NCBI GenBank assembly: GCA_045616685.1
Contig: JAZLHF010000011.1
Location: forward strand, 1-15,909
Reading direction: 5' to 3'
Length of the DNA: 15,909 nt
Source of the DNA: UBA1764 sp045616685
GTDB taxonomy: Bacteria > Bacillota > Clostridia > Peptostreptococcales > Anaerovoracaceae
This document shows, piece by piece, positions 6,338 through 13,467 of this stretch. The notes under the pieces are model-generated. The model was given only the letters and a program-made list of their open reading frames with translations. It had not been told where the DNA came from and made no database searches. Position 1 is the stretch's first letter, and the number at the start of each line of letters is the position of its first letter. Made by a program: the position numbers and the translations under genes.

Positions 6338-6349
6338 GTTTAAAGTCAA
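6321..6349 (-). promoter_or_regulatory. Promoter of the exchanger gene (minus strand)
   Basis: Read on the minus strand, TTGACT (complement of 6344-6349) and GATAAT (complement of 6321-6326) are separated by exactly 17 bases. Both match consensus at five of six positions. The start of transcription would be near 6313, giving a leader of roughly 30 bases with a GGAG ribosome binding site. Confidence 0.7.
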
Positions 6350-6366
6350 TAGTGGTAAAATATGGA

Positions 6367-6395
6367 TTGACAGTATAAAAATAGTATTGTAAAAT
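6367..6395 (+). promoter_or_regulatory. Near-consensus promoter for yraN-yifB-dprA
   Basis: TTGACA (6367-6372, exact) and TAAAAT (6390-6395, five of six) are separated by 17 bases. The -10 box ends 6 bases before the yraN ATG at 6402, so transcription is predicted to begin at or within a base or two of the start codon. Confidence 0.75.
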
Positions 6396-6401
6396 ATTTC
6401 C

Positions 6402-6809
6402 ATGAATAAAAAGAAATCAAATTATGGCAGAAAAGATTGGCGTAAAAGTGATAGTCCACAAATAAGATTAGGCGTTAGTGGGGAAGACACAGCTTGTAAT
6501 TTTTTAGAGGACAACGGTATACATGTTATTGAGCGGAATGTGAGATATAAGTTGGGGGAGCTTGATATTGTCGCTGTAGATAACAATAGAATTTGTTTTA
6601 TAGAAGTCAAAACGAGACATAGTTTGAAGTATGGAAGACCGTCATTGGCAGTGAATTATAAAAAACAGCAGACAATCAGGCATCTTGCCCAGATTTATCT
6701 TAAAACCCACCCTAAATATGCCTGTTTAAGCCCAAGAATTGACGTAATTGAGCTATTATTTGCCAAAGACGGGAAGAAATACATTAATCACATAAAATCA
6801 GCGTTTTAA
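6402..6809 (+). CDS. yraN: YraN family (UPF0102) endonuclease-like protein
   Basis: This is a small protein of the UPF0102/YraN family, which has a restriction-endonuclease-like fold and is commonly found beside yifB and dprA; its cellular role is not established. The conserved part starts at about residue 23 (LGVSGEDTA) and includes GELDIVA and FIEVKTR, the D...E-X-K motif typical of this nuclease fold. At 135 residues it is slightly longer than usual because of a basic 22-residue N-terminus. ATG 6402 is the only plausible start: an in-frame TAA lies at 6390-6392, and no in-frame ATG, GTG or TTG precedes the conserved core. There is no Shine-Dalgarno sequence, and the promoter lies immediately upstream, so the mRNA may be leaderless. 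The stop overlaps an ATG by one base. Confidence 0.9.
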   Translation: MNKKKSNYGRKDWRKSDSPQIRLGVSGEDTACNFLEDNGIHVIERNVRYKLGELDIVAVDNNRICFIEVKTRHSLKYGRPSLAVNYKKQQTIRHLAQIYLKTHPKYACLSPRIDVIELLFAKDGKKYINHIKSAF

Positions 6810-6826
6810 TGAATTTTGGGGTAATT

Positions 6827-8359
6827 ATGTATGCAAGAATTATGACAGCAAGTCTGTTTGGGCTTGATTGCGCGAAAATTTGGGCTGAAGCAAATGTTGA
6901 ACAGGGGCTTATGTCGTTTTCAATTGTCGGTTTAGCTAATCAATCAATTAGAGAATCTAAGGAACGAGTTAGATCTGCAATAAGCAATTGTGGATATGAA
7001 TTCCCTGATACAAGAATTACGGTGAATCTAACTCCGGCGGGAATAAAGAAGGACGGATCGCATTTTGATTTAGCTGTTGCGCTTGGCGTGTTGTTAAGTT
7101 CTGGTGAAATTAGCAAAGGAAGAGATTTAGATAAAATTGCGTTTTTGGGAGAGTTAAGTCTTGATGGCAAGGTGAATTCTGTTGACGGAATTTTACCAAT
7201 GGTGATTGGTTTACGTGATAAGGGTATTAAACAAATTGTACTACCCTTTGGGAATATAAAAGAAGCGCGGTTAGTTCAAGATGTAAAAATAATTCCAATT
7301 AAGAATCTTTTTGATGCGATTGAATTTGCAGAAGGGCTACGTGAACCATCTTATGATTTCGATGACGTTGATTCTGAAAGAAAACCCCGCATAGTTGAGG
7401 ATTTTTCTGATATAAAAGGACAAGAGATGGTTAAAAGAGCGGCACAAATTGCGGCAGCAGGTTTTCATGGAATGCTAATGGTTGGCCCTCCAGGCGTTGG
7501 GAAGTCGATGGTTGGAAGAAGAATCCCTAGTATTTTGCCCCCGCTCACTTATGATCAGCAATTAGAAGTAACTCAAATCTATAGTATTGCGGGGCTTCTT
7601 GATGAAGAAAATCCAATTATTTTAGATAGGCCTTTTAGAAGTCCTCATCACAGTATCACATCTGCTGCGATGGTTGGGGGTGGTCCTAATTTAAAACCTG
7701 GTGAAGTTTCTCTTGCGCATTACGGCGTATTGTTTTTGGATGAACTTCCTGAATTCCGCGCCGGAGTTTTAGATACATTAAGGCAACCTATGGAGGCTGG
7801 AGAGATAGTAATTTCAAGGGCTTTAGGAAGCTTGAGTTATCCTGCAAAGTTTATGATTGTTGCTGCAATGAATCCTTGTAGATGCGGCTACTTTGGTGAT
7901 CCCGTTCACAAGTGCACTTGTACAGAAACAGATAGGCAAAAGTATATTGGACGAATTTCTGGTCCACTTCTTGATAGAATTGATCTTCATATTTCTGCGA
8001 AGCGACCAAGCTATGATGAGCTTCATAGTGATGTAAAATCAATTGATTCAAAAACCTTAAGAGATAGCGTAATTATCGCAAATAAAATTCAAGAAAAGCG
8101 ATATAAAGATCTTTCGATAAACTATAATTCTCAACTCACGCCATCTCTGATAAAAGATTTTTGTTCATTGGATTTAGAAACGCAAAAAGTCATGGAAAAC
8201 GCATTCACTAAGTGGAATTTATCAGCAAGGTCATATCACCGAATAATTAAAATTGCTAGAACTATAGCAGATCTTGATGAGTCTAAGGATATAAGACTTA
8301 TACATGTATTAGAGGCATTAAATTATAGAATGCCAGAAAAATTTTTAAGCAATGAATAA
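6827..8359 (+). CDS. comM: YifB/ComM family Mg-chelatase-like AAA+ ATPase
   Basis: This AAA+ ATPase belongs to the ComM/YifB family; ComM is a hexameric helicase promoting branch migration during natural transformation, and the family is widespread beyond competent species. The N-terminal ChlI-like domain has GLMSFSIVGL and ITVNLTPAGIKKDGSHFDL. The ATPase core has Walker A GPPGVGKS at 220-227, Walker B LFLDE with Asp305 and Glu306, and the cysteine-bearing AMNPCRCGYFGD segment. A Mg-chelatase C-terminal domain follows, giving 510 residues, the normal length. An ATG at 6809 overlaps the yraN stop, but ATG 6827 is preferred: MYARIMTASLFGL matches the usual N-terminus and GGGGT lies just upstream. 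The 3' end overlaps dprA by 8 bases. Confidence 0.95.
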   Translation: MYARIMTASLFGLDCAKIWAEANVEQGLMSFSIVGLANQSIRESKERVRSAISNCGYEFPDTRITVNLTPAGIKKDGSHFDLAVALGVLLSSGEISKGRDLDKIAFLGELSLDGKVNSVDGILPMVIGLRDKGIKQIVLPFGNIKEARLVQDVKIIPIKNLFDAIEFAEGLREPSYDFDDVDSERKPRIVEDFSDIKGQEMVKRAAQIAAAGFHGMLMVGPPGVGKSMVGRRIPSILPPLTYDQQLEVTQIYSIAGLLDEENPIILDRPFRSPHHSITSAAMVGGGPNLKPGEVSLAHYGVLFLDELPEFRAGVLDTLRQPMEAGEIVISRALGSLSYPAKFMIVAAMNPCRCGYFGDPVHKCTCTETDRQKYIGRISGPLLDRIDLHISAKRPSYDELHSDVKSIDSKTLRDSVIIANKIQEKRYKDLSINYNSQLTPSLIKDFCSLDLETQKVMENAFTKWNLSARSYHRIIKIARTIADLDESKDIRLIHVLEALNYRMPEKFLSNE

Positions 8360-9299
8360 AGAAATTTATTATATTTGGGTGTCAGAACAAAAGCGATTTA
8401 ATGATATAACTGAATCTGAGGCCGAAAAGATTTATAAAAAAGCTTTAGCTCTTGGGATGAAAATTGTTCATATAGAATCGGATGATTATCCAGATGCTCT
8501 AAGGCTAATTGATAACCCGCCTTTGGTTTTGTACTGCTATGGCGATATAACGCTTCTTAAAAATTCTTCAGTTGCGATAGTTGGAACAAGACGTGCATCA
8601 CCATACGGGCGATGGGCGGCATATGAAATAGGAAGGACTCTGGCAGAGTGCGGGGTTACACATGTAAGCGGTATGGCTGAAGGTATAGATTCTGTTGGGC
8701 ATAAGGCAGTGCTTGATTTCGGAGGAGAGTCCATAGCGGTTCTTGGTACAGGTGTTGATGTGTGCTTTCCTCGAAGCTCGCGGGAAATATATGAAAAATT
8801 GATACAAGAAGGCCTTGTTATTTCAGAATATTCTCCCGGAACTAGTGGTCGGCCACAAAATTTTCCGGAAAGGAATAGAATTATCAGCGGCCTTTCAGGG
8901 AAAGTTGTTATAGTAGAGGGCGCATTAAGGAGTGGATCTTTAATAACGGCGAAACTGGCTTTAGATCAAGGGAAAGATCTTTTTGCTGTTCCTGGAAATA
9001 TCAATCAGCCAAACAGTATAGGCCCAAATTGCCTAATTGAGGATGGGGCTATCCCAATTGTTAACCCTACAGAAATTGCTCTAACCCTTGGGATTTCAAG
9101 CATGAAGAAGCAAAAAGCTGAGATAATTCTCGAGGGGTTAGATAAGGATATTTACGAGTTAATTACTGATGCGGGTTCTATTTCTGTAGAAGAAATTATA
9201 CAATTTTTTAAAAAAAGTCCTGAAATGGTCATTGCAGAGCTTACAAGCATGGAACTTCAGGGTTTTATACAAATTAAAGACGGTATTGTGTGCATATAA
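8352..9299 (+). CDS. dprA: DNA-processing protein DprA
   Basis: DprA binds incoming single-stranded DNA and loads RecA during natural transformation; it is also common in bacteria not known to be competent. The 315-residue product has the Rossmann-like core with AIVGTRRAS (Gly78-Arg81), GMAEGIDS, GTGVDVCFPR, SEYSPGT, FPERNRIISGLS and the SGSLITAKLALDQGKDLFAVPG stretch in order (split here around residues 195-218). The last 60 or so residues (ILEGLDKDIYELI onwards) form the winged-helix domain seen in many DprA proteins. The ATG overlaps the yifB stop by 8 bases, indicating coupled translation in one operon with yraN and yifB. A long perfect hairpin starts at the stop codon. It appears intact. 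Confidence 0.96.
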   Translation: MNKEIYYIWVSEQKRFNDITESEAEKIYKKALALGMKIVHIESDDYPDALRLIDNPPLVLYCYGDITLLKNSSVAIVGTRRASPYGRWAAYEIGRTLAECGVTHVSGMAEGIDSVGHKAVLDFGGESIAVLGTGVDVCFPRSSREIYEKLIQEGLVISEYSPGTSGRPQNFPERNRIISGLSGKVVIVEGALRSGSLITAKLALDQGKDLFAVPGNINQPNSIGPNCLIEDGAIPIVNPTEIALTLGISSMKKQKAEIILEGLDKDIYELITDAGSISVEEIIQFFKKSPEMVIAELTSMELQGFIQIKDGIVCI

Positions 9300-9347
9300 T
9301 AAAGAAAGTTTTGTCAAGTTAGACCTTGACAAAACTTTCTTTATTAT
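9296..9347 (+). terminator. Long terminator hairpin after dprA
   Basis: Arms 9296-9318 and 9325-9347 are perfect reverse complements (23 pairs) around the 6-base loop TTAGAC. The left arm includes the dprA stop codon. The stem is A/T-rich at its base, giving an A-run on one side and a T-rich run on the other, so it could act in both directions. The right arm also contains a TTGACA sequence. Confidence 0.85.
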
Positions 9348-9356
9348 TAATATAAT
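9326..9356 (+). promoter_or_regulatory. Putative topA promoter overlapping the dprA terminator
   Basis: An exact TTGACA at 9326-9331, inside the terminator's right arm, and an exact TATAAT at 9351-9356 are separated by 19 bases. The boxes are perfect but the spacing is longer than the usual 17. Transcription would start near 9363, about 27 bases before topA, leaving room for AAAGGA at 9379-9384. Confidence 0.5.
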
Positions 9357-9389
9357 GTAGGAAATTCATTTTTTATAGAAAGGAAAAAC

Positions 9390-11480
9390 ATGGCTACAAC
9401 TAAAAGGCATTTAATTATCGTAGAGTCTCCATCTAAAGCAAAGACTATTTCAAAGTTCTTAGGATCTCGCTATAAGGTAATAGCATCAGCGGGTCACATT
9501 CGTGATCTTCCTAAGAGTCGTATGGGTGTGGATTTCGAAAACTTATATGAGCCCGAATATATAAATGTCCGTGGAAAGGGCGATATCATAAAAGCGATTA
9601 AGGCTGAAGCAAAAAAGGCTGATAAAATTTATATCGCGACAGACCCTGACCGCGAAGGTGAAGCAATTGCATGGCATATTTGTCACATACTTGATATTGA
9701 TCCAAGCAAGGCTAATAGAATCGAATTTATGGAAATTACAAAGAGTGGCGTTAAGACTGGACTTTCAGCCTCTCGACCTATAAACCAGAATTTATTCGAT
9801 GCACAACAAGGCAGACGTGTTATGGATAGAATCGTAGGCTATAGCATTAGTCCTGTACTTTGGAAGAAAGTTCAAAGAGGCCTTTCCGCTGGACGCGTAC
9901 AAAGTTCAGCATTAAAGATTATCTGTGATAGAGAAAAAGAAATTGCAGCATTTATTCCAGAAGAGTATTGGGTAATTGGTGCAGACTTAACAAAGTATGG
10001 GCTTTCAGATTCTGCAGCAAAAAAAGCGAAGTTTAGTGCAAAGCTTACTGAATATAAGGGAAAGAAAATTGAGCTTGCAAATAAGGAAGCAAATGATGAT
10101 GTCCTTAAGAATTTATCTGCATCGGAATATATTGTTTCAGATTTAGAAGAAAAGCAGCGTAAGAGAAATCCATATGCTCCATATACAACATCAACATTGC
10201 AGCAAGATGCTTCTGCAAAACTCGGATTCGCATCAAGAAAGACAATGAATATTGCGCAAAAGCTTTATGAAGGCTGCGAAATTAAGGGTCATGGAACAAT
10301 AGGTCTTGTAAGCTATATCAGAACTGACTCTGTAAGAATTTCAGAAGAAGCTGATAGTGCATGCAAGGCATATATTGTTGAGCATTTTGGCGCCGAAGAT
10401 GTTGGAAACAATGTGTTCACAAATAAGAATAAAGGAACTCAAGATGCACACGAAGCTATTCGCCCGAGTAATATAGAACTAACTCCTGATGCGGTTGCAA
10501 GTTCACTTACACCTGATGAATTTAAACTGTACAAGCTTATTTGGTCTAGATTTGTTGCTAGTAGAATGAAACCTGCGATTTATGACACAGTAATTGCAAA
10601 CATTTCTGCAAATGACTATACCTTTAGAGCAAACGGTTCACATATAGTTTATGAAGGATTCTTAAAAGTTTATAATGATTCCGACAAAGAGGATAAGAAT
10701 AAGTCACTTCCTGCTCTTGAAAAAGGCGAGAAGCTTAAACTATTAGATCTTAACGGAGAACAGAAATTCACCGAACCTCCTGCAAGATTTACTGAAGCAA
10801 GTCTTATCAAGGAACTCGAAGAAAACGGTATCGGAAGACCATCAACATATGCTCCTATCGTATCTAACTTAACAGATAAAAGATATATCAAGAAGGTTGG
10901 CAAGTCACTTGGTTCAACGGCTCTTGGTGATAAGGTTATCTATGACATCATGGTCCCATATTTTAAGGAAGTAGTTGATGTTGGATTTACTGCTAAGATG
11001 GAAGAAGACCTTGATAAGGTTGAAGAAGGCCAGTGCAATTGGAAGGCCGTAGTTGATGAATGCTATAGCGGTTACCTTAAGAAGGAAATTGATACTGCTA
11101 TGGAAGAAATAGAAAAAGCCGAAGTTGAGCCGATTCTGACGGGCGAAGTTTGCCCAGACTGCGGCAAGCCTTTAGCAATTAAACAATCACGTTTTGGTGA
11201 ATTCATTGCATGCACAGCGTATCCTGAATGCAAGTTCACAAAATCAATTATTCAGACTGTTGGTGTTAAGTGTCCAAGTTGTGGCAATGACATTATAGTT
11301 AGAAGAAGCAGAAAAGGTAAACTCTTTTACGGTTGTTCAGGATATCCAAATTGCAAACAGGTATTTTGGGATAGGCCAACAGAGGAGAAATGCCCAGACT
11401 GCGGTAGCTTATTAGTTGTCAAGGGTAAGAAACTTAATTGTTCAAGCCCTGAATGTAAGTTTAGTAAATCAAATGAGTAA
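9390..11480 (+). CDS. topA: DNA topoisomerase I (type IA)
   Basis: TopA relaxes negative supercoils by transient cleavage of one DNA strand. The TOPRIM domain has VESPSKAKT with Glu12 and DPDREGE with Asp85, Asp87 and Glu89 for Mg2+ binding. The active-site tyrosine is Tyr309 in SYIRTDSVRIS. The motif TSTLQQDAS and the conserved EENGIGRPSTYAPI segment belong to the central domains. The C-terminus carries three four-cysteine zinc ribbons starting at Cys588, Cys628 and Cys668 (CPDCGKP, CPSCGND, CPDCGSL), typical of Firmicutes TopA. At 696 residues it is full length. AAAGGA lies 5 bases before the ATG. It follows dprA, the usual neighbour, and leads into hslV after a 12-base gap. Confidence 0.98.
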   Translation: MATTKRHLIIVESPSKAKTISKFLGSRYKVIASAGHIRDLPKSRMGVDFENLYEPEYINVRGKGDIIKAIKAEAKKADKIYIATDPDREGEAIAWHICHILDIDPSKANRIEFMEITKSGVKTGLSASRPINQNLFDAQQGRRVMDRIVGYSISPVLWKKVQRGLSAGRVQSSALKIICDREKEIAAFIPEEYWVIGADLTKYGLSDSAAKKAKFSAKLTEYKGKKIELANKEANDDVLKNLSASEYIVSDLEEKQRKRNPYAPYTTSTLQQDASAKLGFASRKTMNIAQKLYEGCEIKGHGTIGLVSYIRTDSVRISEEADSACKAYIVEHFGAEDVGNNVFTNKNKGTQDAHEAIRPSNIELTPDAVASSLTPDEFKLYKLIWSRFVASRMKPAIYDTVIANISANDYTFRANGSHIVYEGFLKVYNDSDKEDKNKSLPALEKGEKLKLLDLNGEQKFTEPPARFTEASLIKELEENGIGRPSTYAPIVSNLTDKRYIKKVGKSLGSTALGDKVIYDIMVPYFKEVVDVGFTAKMEEDLDKVEEGQCNWKAVVDECYSGYLKKEIDTAMEEIEKAEVEPILTGEVCPDCGKPLAIKQSRFGEFIACTAYPECKFTKSIIQTVGVKCPSCGNDIIVRRSRKGKLFYGCSGYPNCKQVFWDRPTEEKCPDCGSLLVVKGKKLNCSSPECKFSKSNE

Positions 11481-11492
11481 GAAGGGAAAGAG

Positions 11493-12032
11493 ATGCAACA
11501 ATTTCATGCAACAACAATTTGCTTGGTGAAGCGTAGTAATGAAGATATTGCTATTGCCGGAGATGGACAAGTAACTATGGGTGAAACATCCATCATGAAA
11601 AACAATGCAAAGAAAGTAAGAAAAATTTATCACAACACTGTTATTTCTGGTTTTGCTGGTTCTGTTTCTGATGCTTTTTCTTTAACCGAAAAGTTTGAAA
11701 AGAAACTTGAGGAACACGGCGGAAACCTTAAGCGTGCAGCAGTGGCCTTGGCTGAAATGTGGCGTGGGGATCAGGGCGCAAGAAATCTTGAAGCTTTGAT
11801 GCTAGTTGCCGATAAAGAAAGTATCCTTTTAATTTCAGGTAACGGCGAAGTAATCGAACCAGATGAAAATTACATTGCTATTGGGAGTGGTGGTAATTAT
11901 GCATATGCAGCAGCACATGCGCTTTATGACCACACAGATTTATCTGCTGAAGAAATCGCAAGAGAAGCTCTTAAGATTGCTTCTGATATTTGTGTTTATA
12001 CCAATAGCCACATTTCGGTAGAAAAGTTATAG
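11493..12032 (+). CDS. hslV: ATP-dependent protease peptidase subunit HslV (ClpQ)
   Basis: HslV is the proteasome-like peptidase that forms a two-ring dodecamer and degrades proteins fed by HslU. The N-terminus reads MQQFHATTI; by comparison with E. coli HslV the catalytic threonine is Thr7, after a six-residue leader similar to the MSSFHA of the B. subtilis protein. GDGQVTMG, NAKKVRK and GFAGSVSDAF are conserved; IGSGGNYA and ICVYTN lie near the C-terminus. Length, 179 residues, is normal. The segment WRGDQGARNLEAL differs from the more usual WRTDxxLRxLEAL, a local oddity of unknown effect. The gene starts 12 bases after topA with a GGGAAAGAG site, and its stop overlaps the AGGAGG site for hslU. 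Confidence 0.96.
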   Translation: MQQFHATTICLVKRSNEDIAIAGDGQVTMGETSIMKNNAKKVRKIYHNTVISGFAGSVSDAFSLTEKFEKKLEEHGGNLKRAAVALAEMWRGDQGARNLEALMLVADKESILLISGNGEVIEPDENYIAIGSGGNYAYAAAHALYDHTDLSAEEIAREALKIASDICVYTNSHISVEKL

Positions 12033-12042
12033 GAGGCAAGAC

Positions 12043-13467
12043 ATGGGTAAATTTTATGATATGACTCCTAAGGGAATCGTAGCTGAACTTGATAAGTACA
12101 TTATCGGTCAGGAATCAGCTAAGAAATCCGTTGCTGTAGCTCTTAGAAATCGCTACAGAAGAAGTCTTCTTTCAGAAGAAATGAAAGAAGAAATCACACC
12201 AAAGAACATCCTTATGATGGGACCTACTGGTGTTGGTAAAACAGAAATTGCAAGAAGACTTGCAAAACTTATGGATGCTCCGTTTGTTAAAGTTGAAGCA
12301 ACAAAGTTTACAGAAGTTGGCTATGTTGGCCGCGACGTTGAGACTATGGTCCGTGACCTTATGGAAGCATCAATGAGAAATACAAAGCAAAAACACATTG
12401 ATGAAAAATATTCTGTAGCAAAGGATATTGCAGAAGAAAAAATTATTGAAGCAATTATCCCTGGGAAGAAAAAGAAAACTCCTACAGCTAATCCATCAAA
12501 TCCTTTCAGTTTCCTTATGGGTGGTAACACATATGCAACTTATAATCAGACAAGCGAGAAGATTGAATCTTCTGATGATAAGGATGAAAGTGAAGTTAAT
12601 CTTGCTCGCGAACAAGTTCGCCAGCAACTCAAGGATGGACTTTTGGAAGATCAGTATATCGAAATCGAAGTAGTTGAAACTCCTAAGGAAAATAACTTAG
12701 ATATTTCTCAAGGAGGCACAATTAATCTTGGAAGCATTTTTGGCGATTCGGTTCCAAAAAAGACAAAACTTCGCAAGATGAATGTTAAGGACGCCAGAAA
12801 CATCCTTATTGAGCAAGAAGCCGCAAACATGATTGATATGGATCAAGTCAATGCCGAAGCTCTTGAAAACTGCGAACAGAATGGAATCATTTTTATCGAT
12901 GAGATTGATAAGATTGCTAATGATGGAAGTTATCACGGTGGCGCCGACGTTTCTCGCGAAGGTGTTCAAAGAGATATTTTGCCTATCGTTGAAGGAAGTG
13001 TTGTAAACACAAAGTACGGTCCGGTTAAGACCGACCATATTCTTTTTATTGGTGCTGGAGCTTTTCATGTTGCAAAACCAACTGATTTAATTCCGGAACT
13101 GCAAGGACGTTTCCCAATTCGTGTTCAGCTTGAGAATTTGAGCAAGGAAGATTTTAAAAGAATCTTAACTGAACCTGACAATGCACTTCTTAAGCAGCAC
13201 AAAGCTCTTCTTGAAACAGAAGATGTGACAATTACATTCACTGATGATGCTGCTACAGAAATTGCAAATATGGCATTCTTGATGAATGAACAAACAGAAA
13301 ATATCGGTGCAAGAAGACTTCATACAATTATGGAAAAACTTCTTGAAGAAATCGCATATGAGCTTCCTGATCCAAACAAAAAGGAAGTTGTTATTGATGC
13401 CGATTATGTAATTAATAAATTTGATGAAACTATTAAAGCCGAAGATATTGATAAATTCATTCTTTAA
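12043..13467 (+). CDS. hslU: ATP-dependent protease ATPase subunit HslU (ClpY)
   Basis: HslU is the hexameric AAA+ unfoldase that delivers substrates to HslV. It opens with MTPKGIVAELDKYIIGQ. Walker A is GPTGVGKT at residues 60-67, followed by the pore-loop region GYVGRDVE. A charged I-domain insertion spans about residues 110-240. Walker B is IIFIDEIDK with Asp286 and Glu287, and LQGRFPIRV and NIGARRLHT supply later ATPase motifs. It ends in DIDKFIL, matching the conserved C-terminal tail that docks into HslV, so it is complete at 474 residues. AGGAGG at 12031-12036 lies 6 bases before the ATG and overlaps the hslV stop, ensuring matched synthesis. Unlike B. subtilis, codY does not follow; hflX does. 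Confidence 0.97.
   Translation: MGKFYDMTPKGIVAELDKYIIGQESAKKSVAVALRNRYRRSLLSEEMKEEITPKNILMMGPTGVGKTEIARRLAKLMDAPFVKVEATKFTEVGYVGRDVETMVRDLMEASMRNTKQKHIDEKYSVAKDIAEEKIIEAIIPGKKKKTPTANPSNPFSFLMGGNTYATYNQTSEKIESSDDKDESEVNLAREQVRQQLKDGLLEDQYIEIEVVETPKENNLDISQGGTINLGSIFGDSVPKKTKLRKMNVKDARNILIEQEAANMIDMDQVNAEALENCEQNGIIFIDEIDKIANDGSYHGGADVSREGVQRDILPIVEGSVVNTKYGPVKTDHILFIGAGAFHVAKPTDLIPELQGRFPIRVQLENLSKEDFKRILTEPDNALLKQHKALLETEDVTITFTDDAATEIANMAFLMNEQTENIGARRLHTIMEKLLEEIAYELPDPNKKEVVIDADYVINKFDETIKAEDIDKFIL

Noticed and set aside
6809..6826. Earlier start of yifB at the ATG overlapping the yraN stop
   Set aside because: It adds six residues without family support and has no ribosome binding site, while ATG 6827 has GGGGT upstream and gives the typical N-terminus; the earlier start stays possible through coupling.
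12697..13068. A 123-codon open frame on the minus strand opposite hslU
   Set aside because: It lies fully antisense to conserved HslU coding sequence including Walker B, has no recognisable motif and no convincing start signal.
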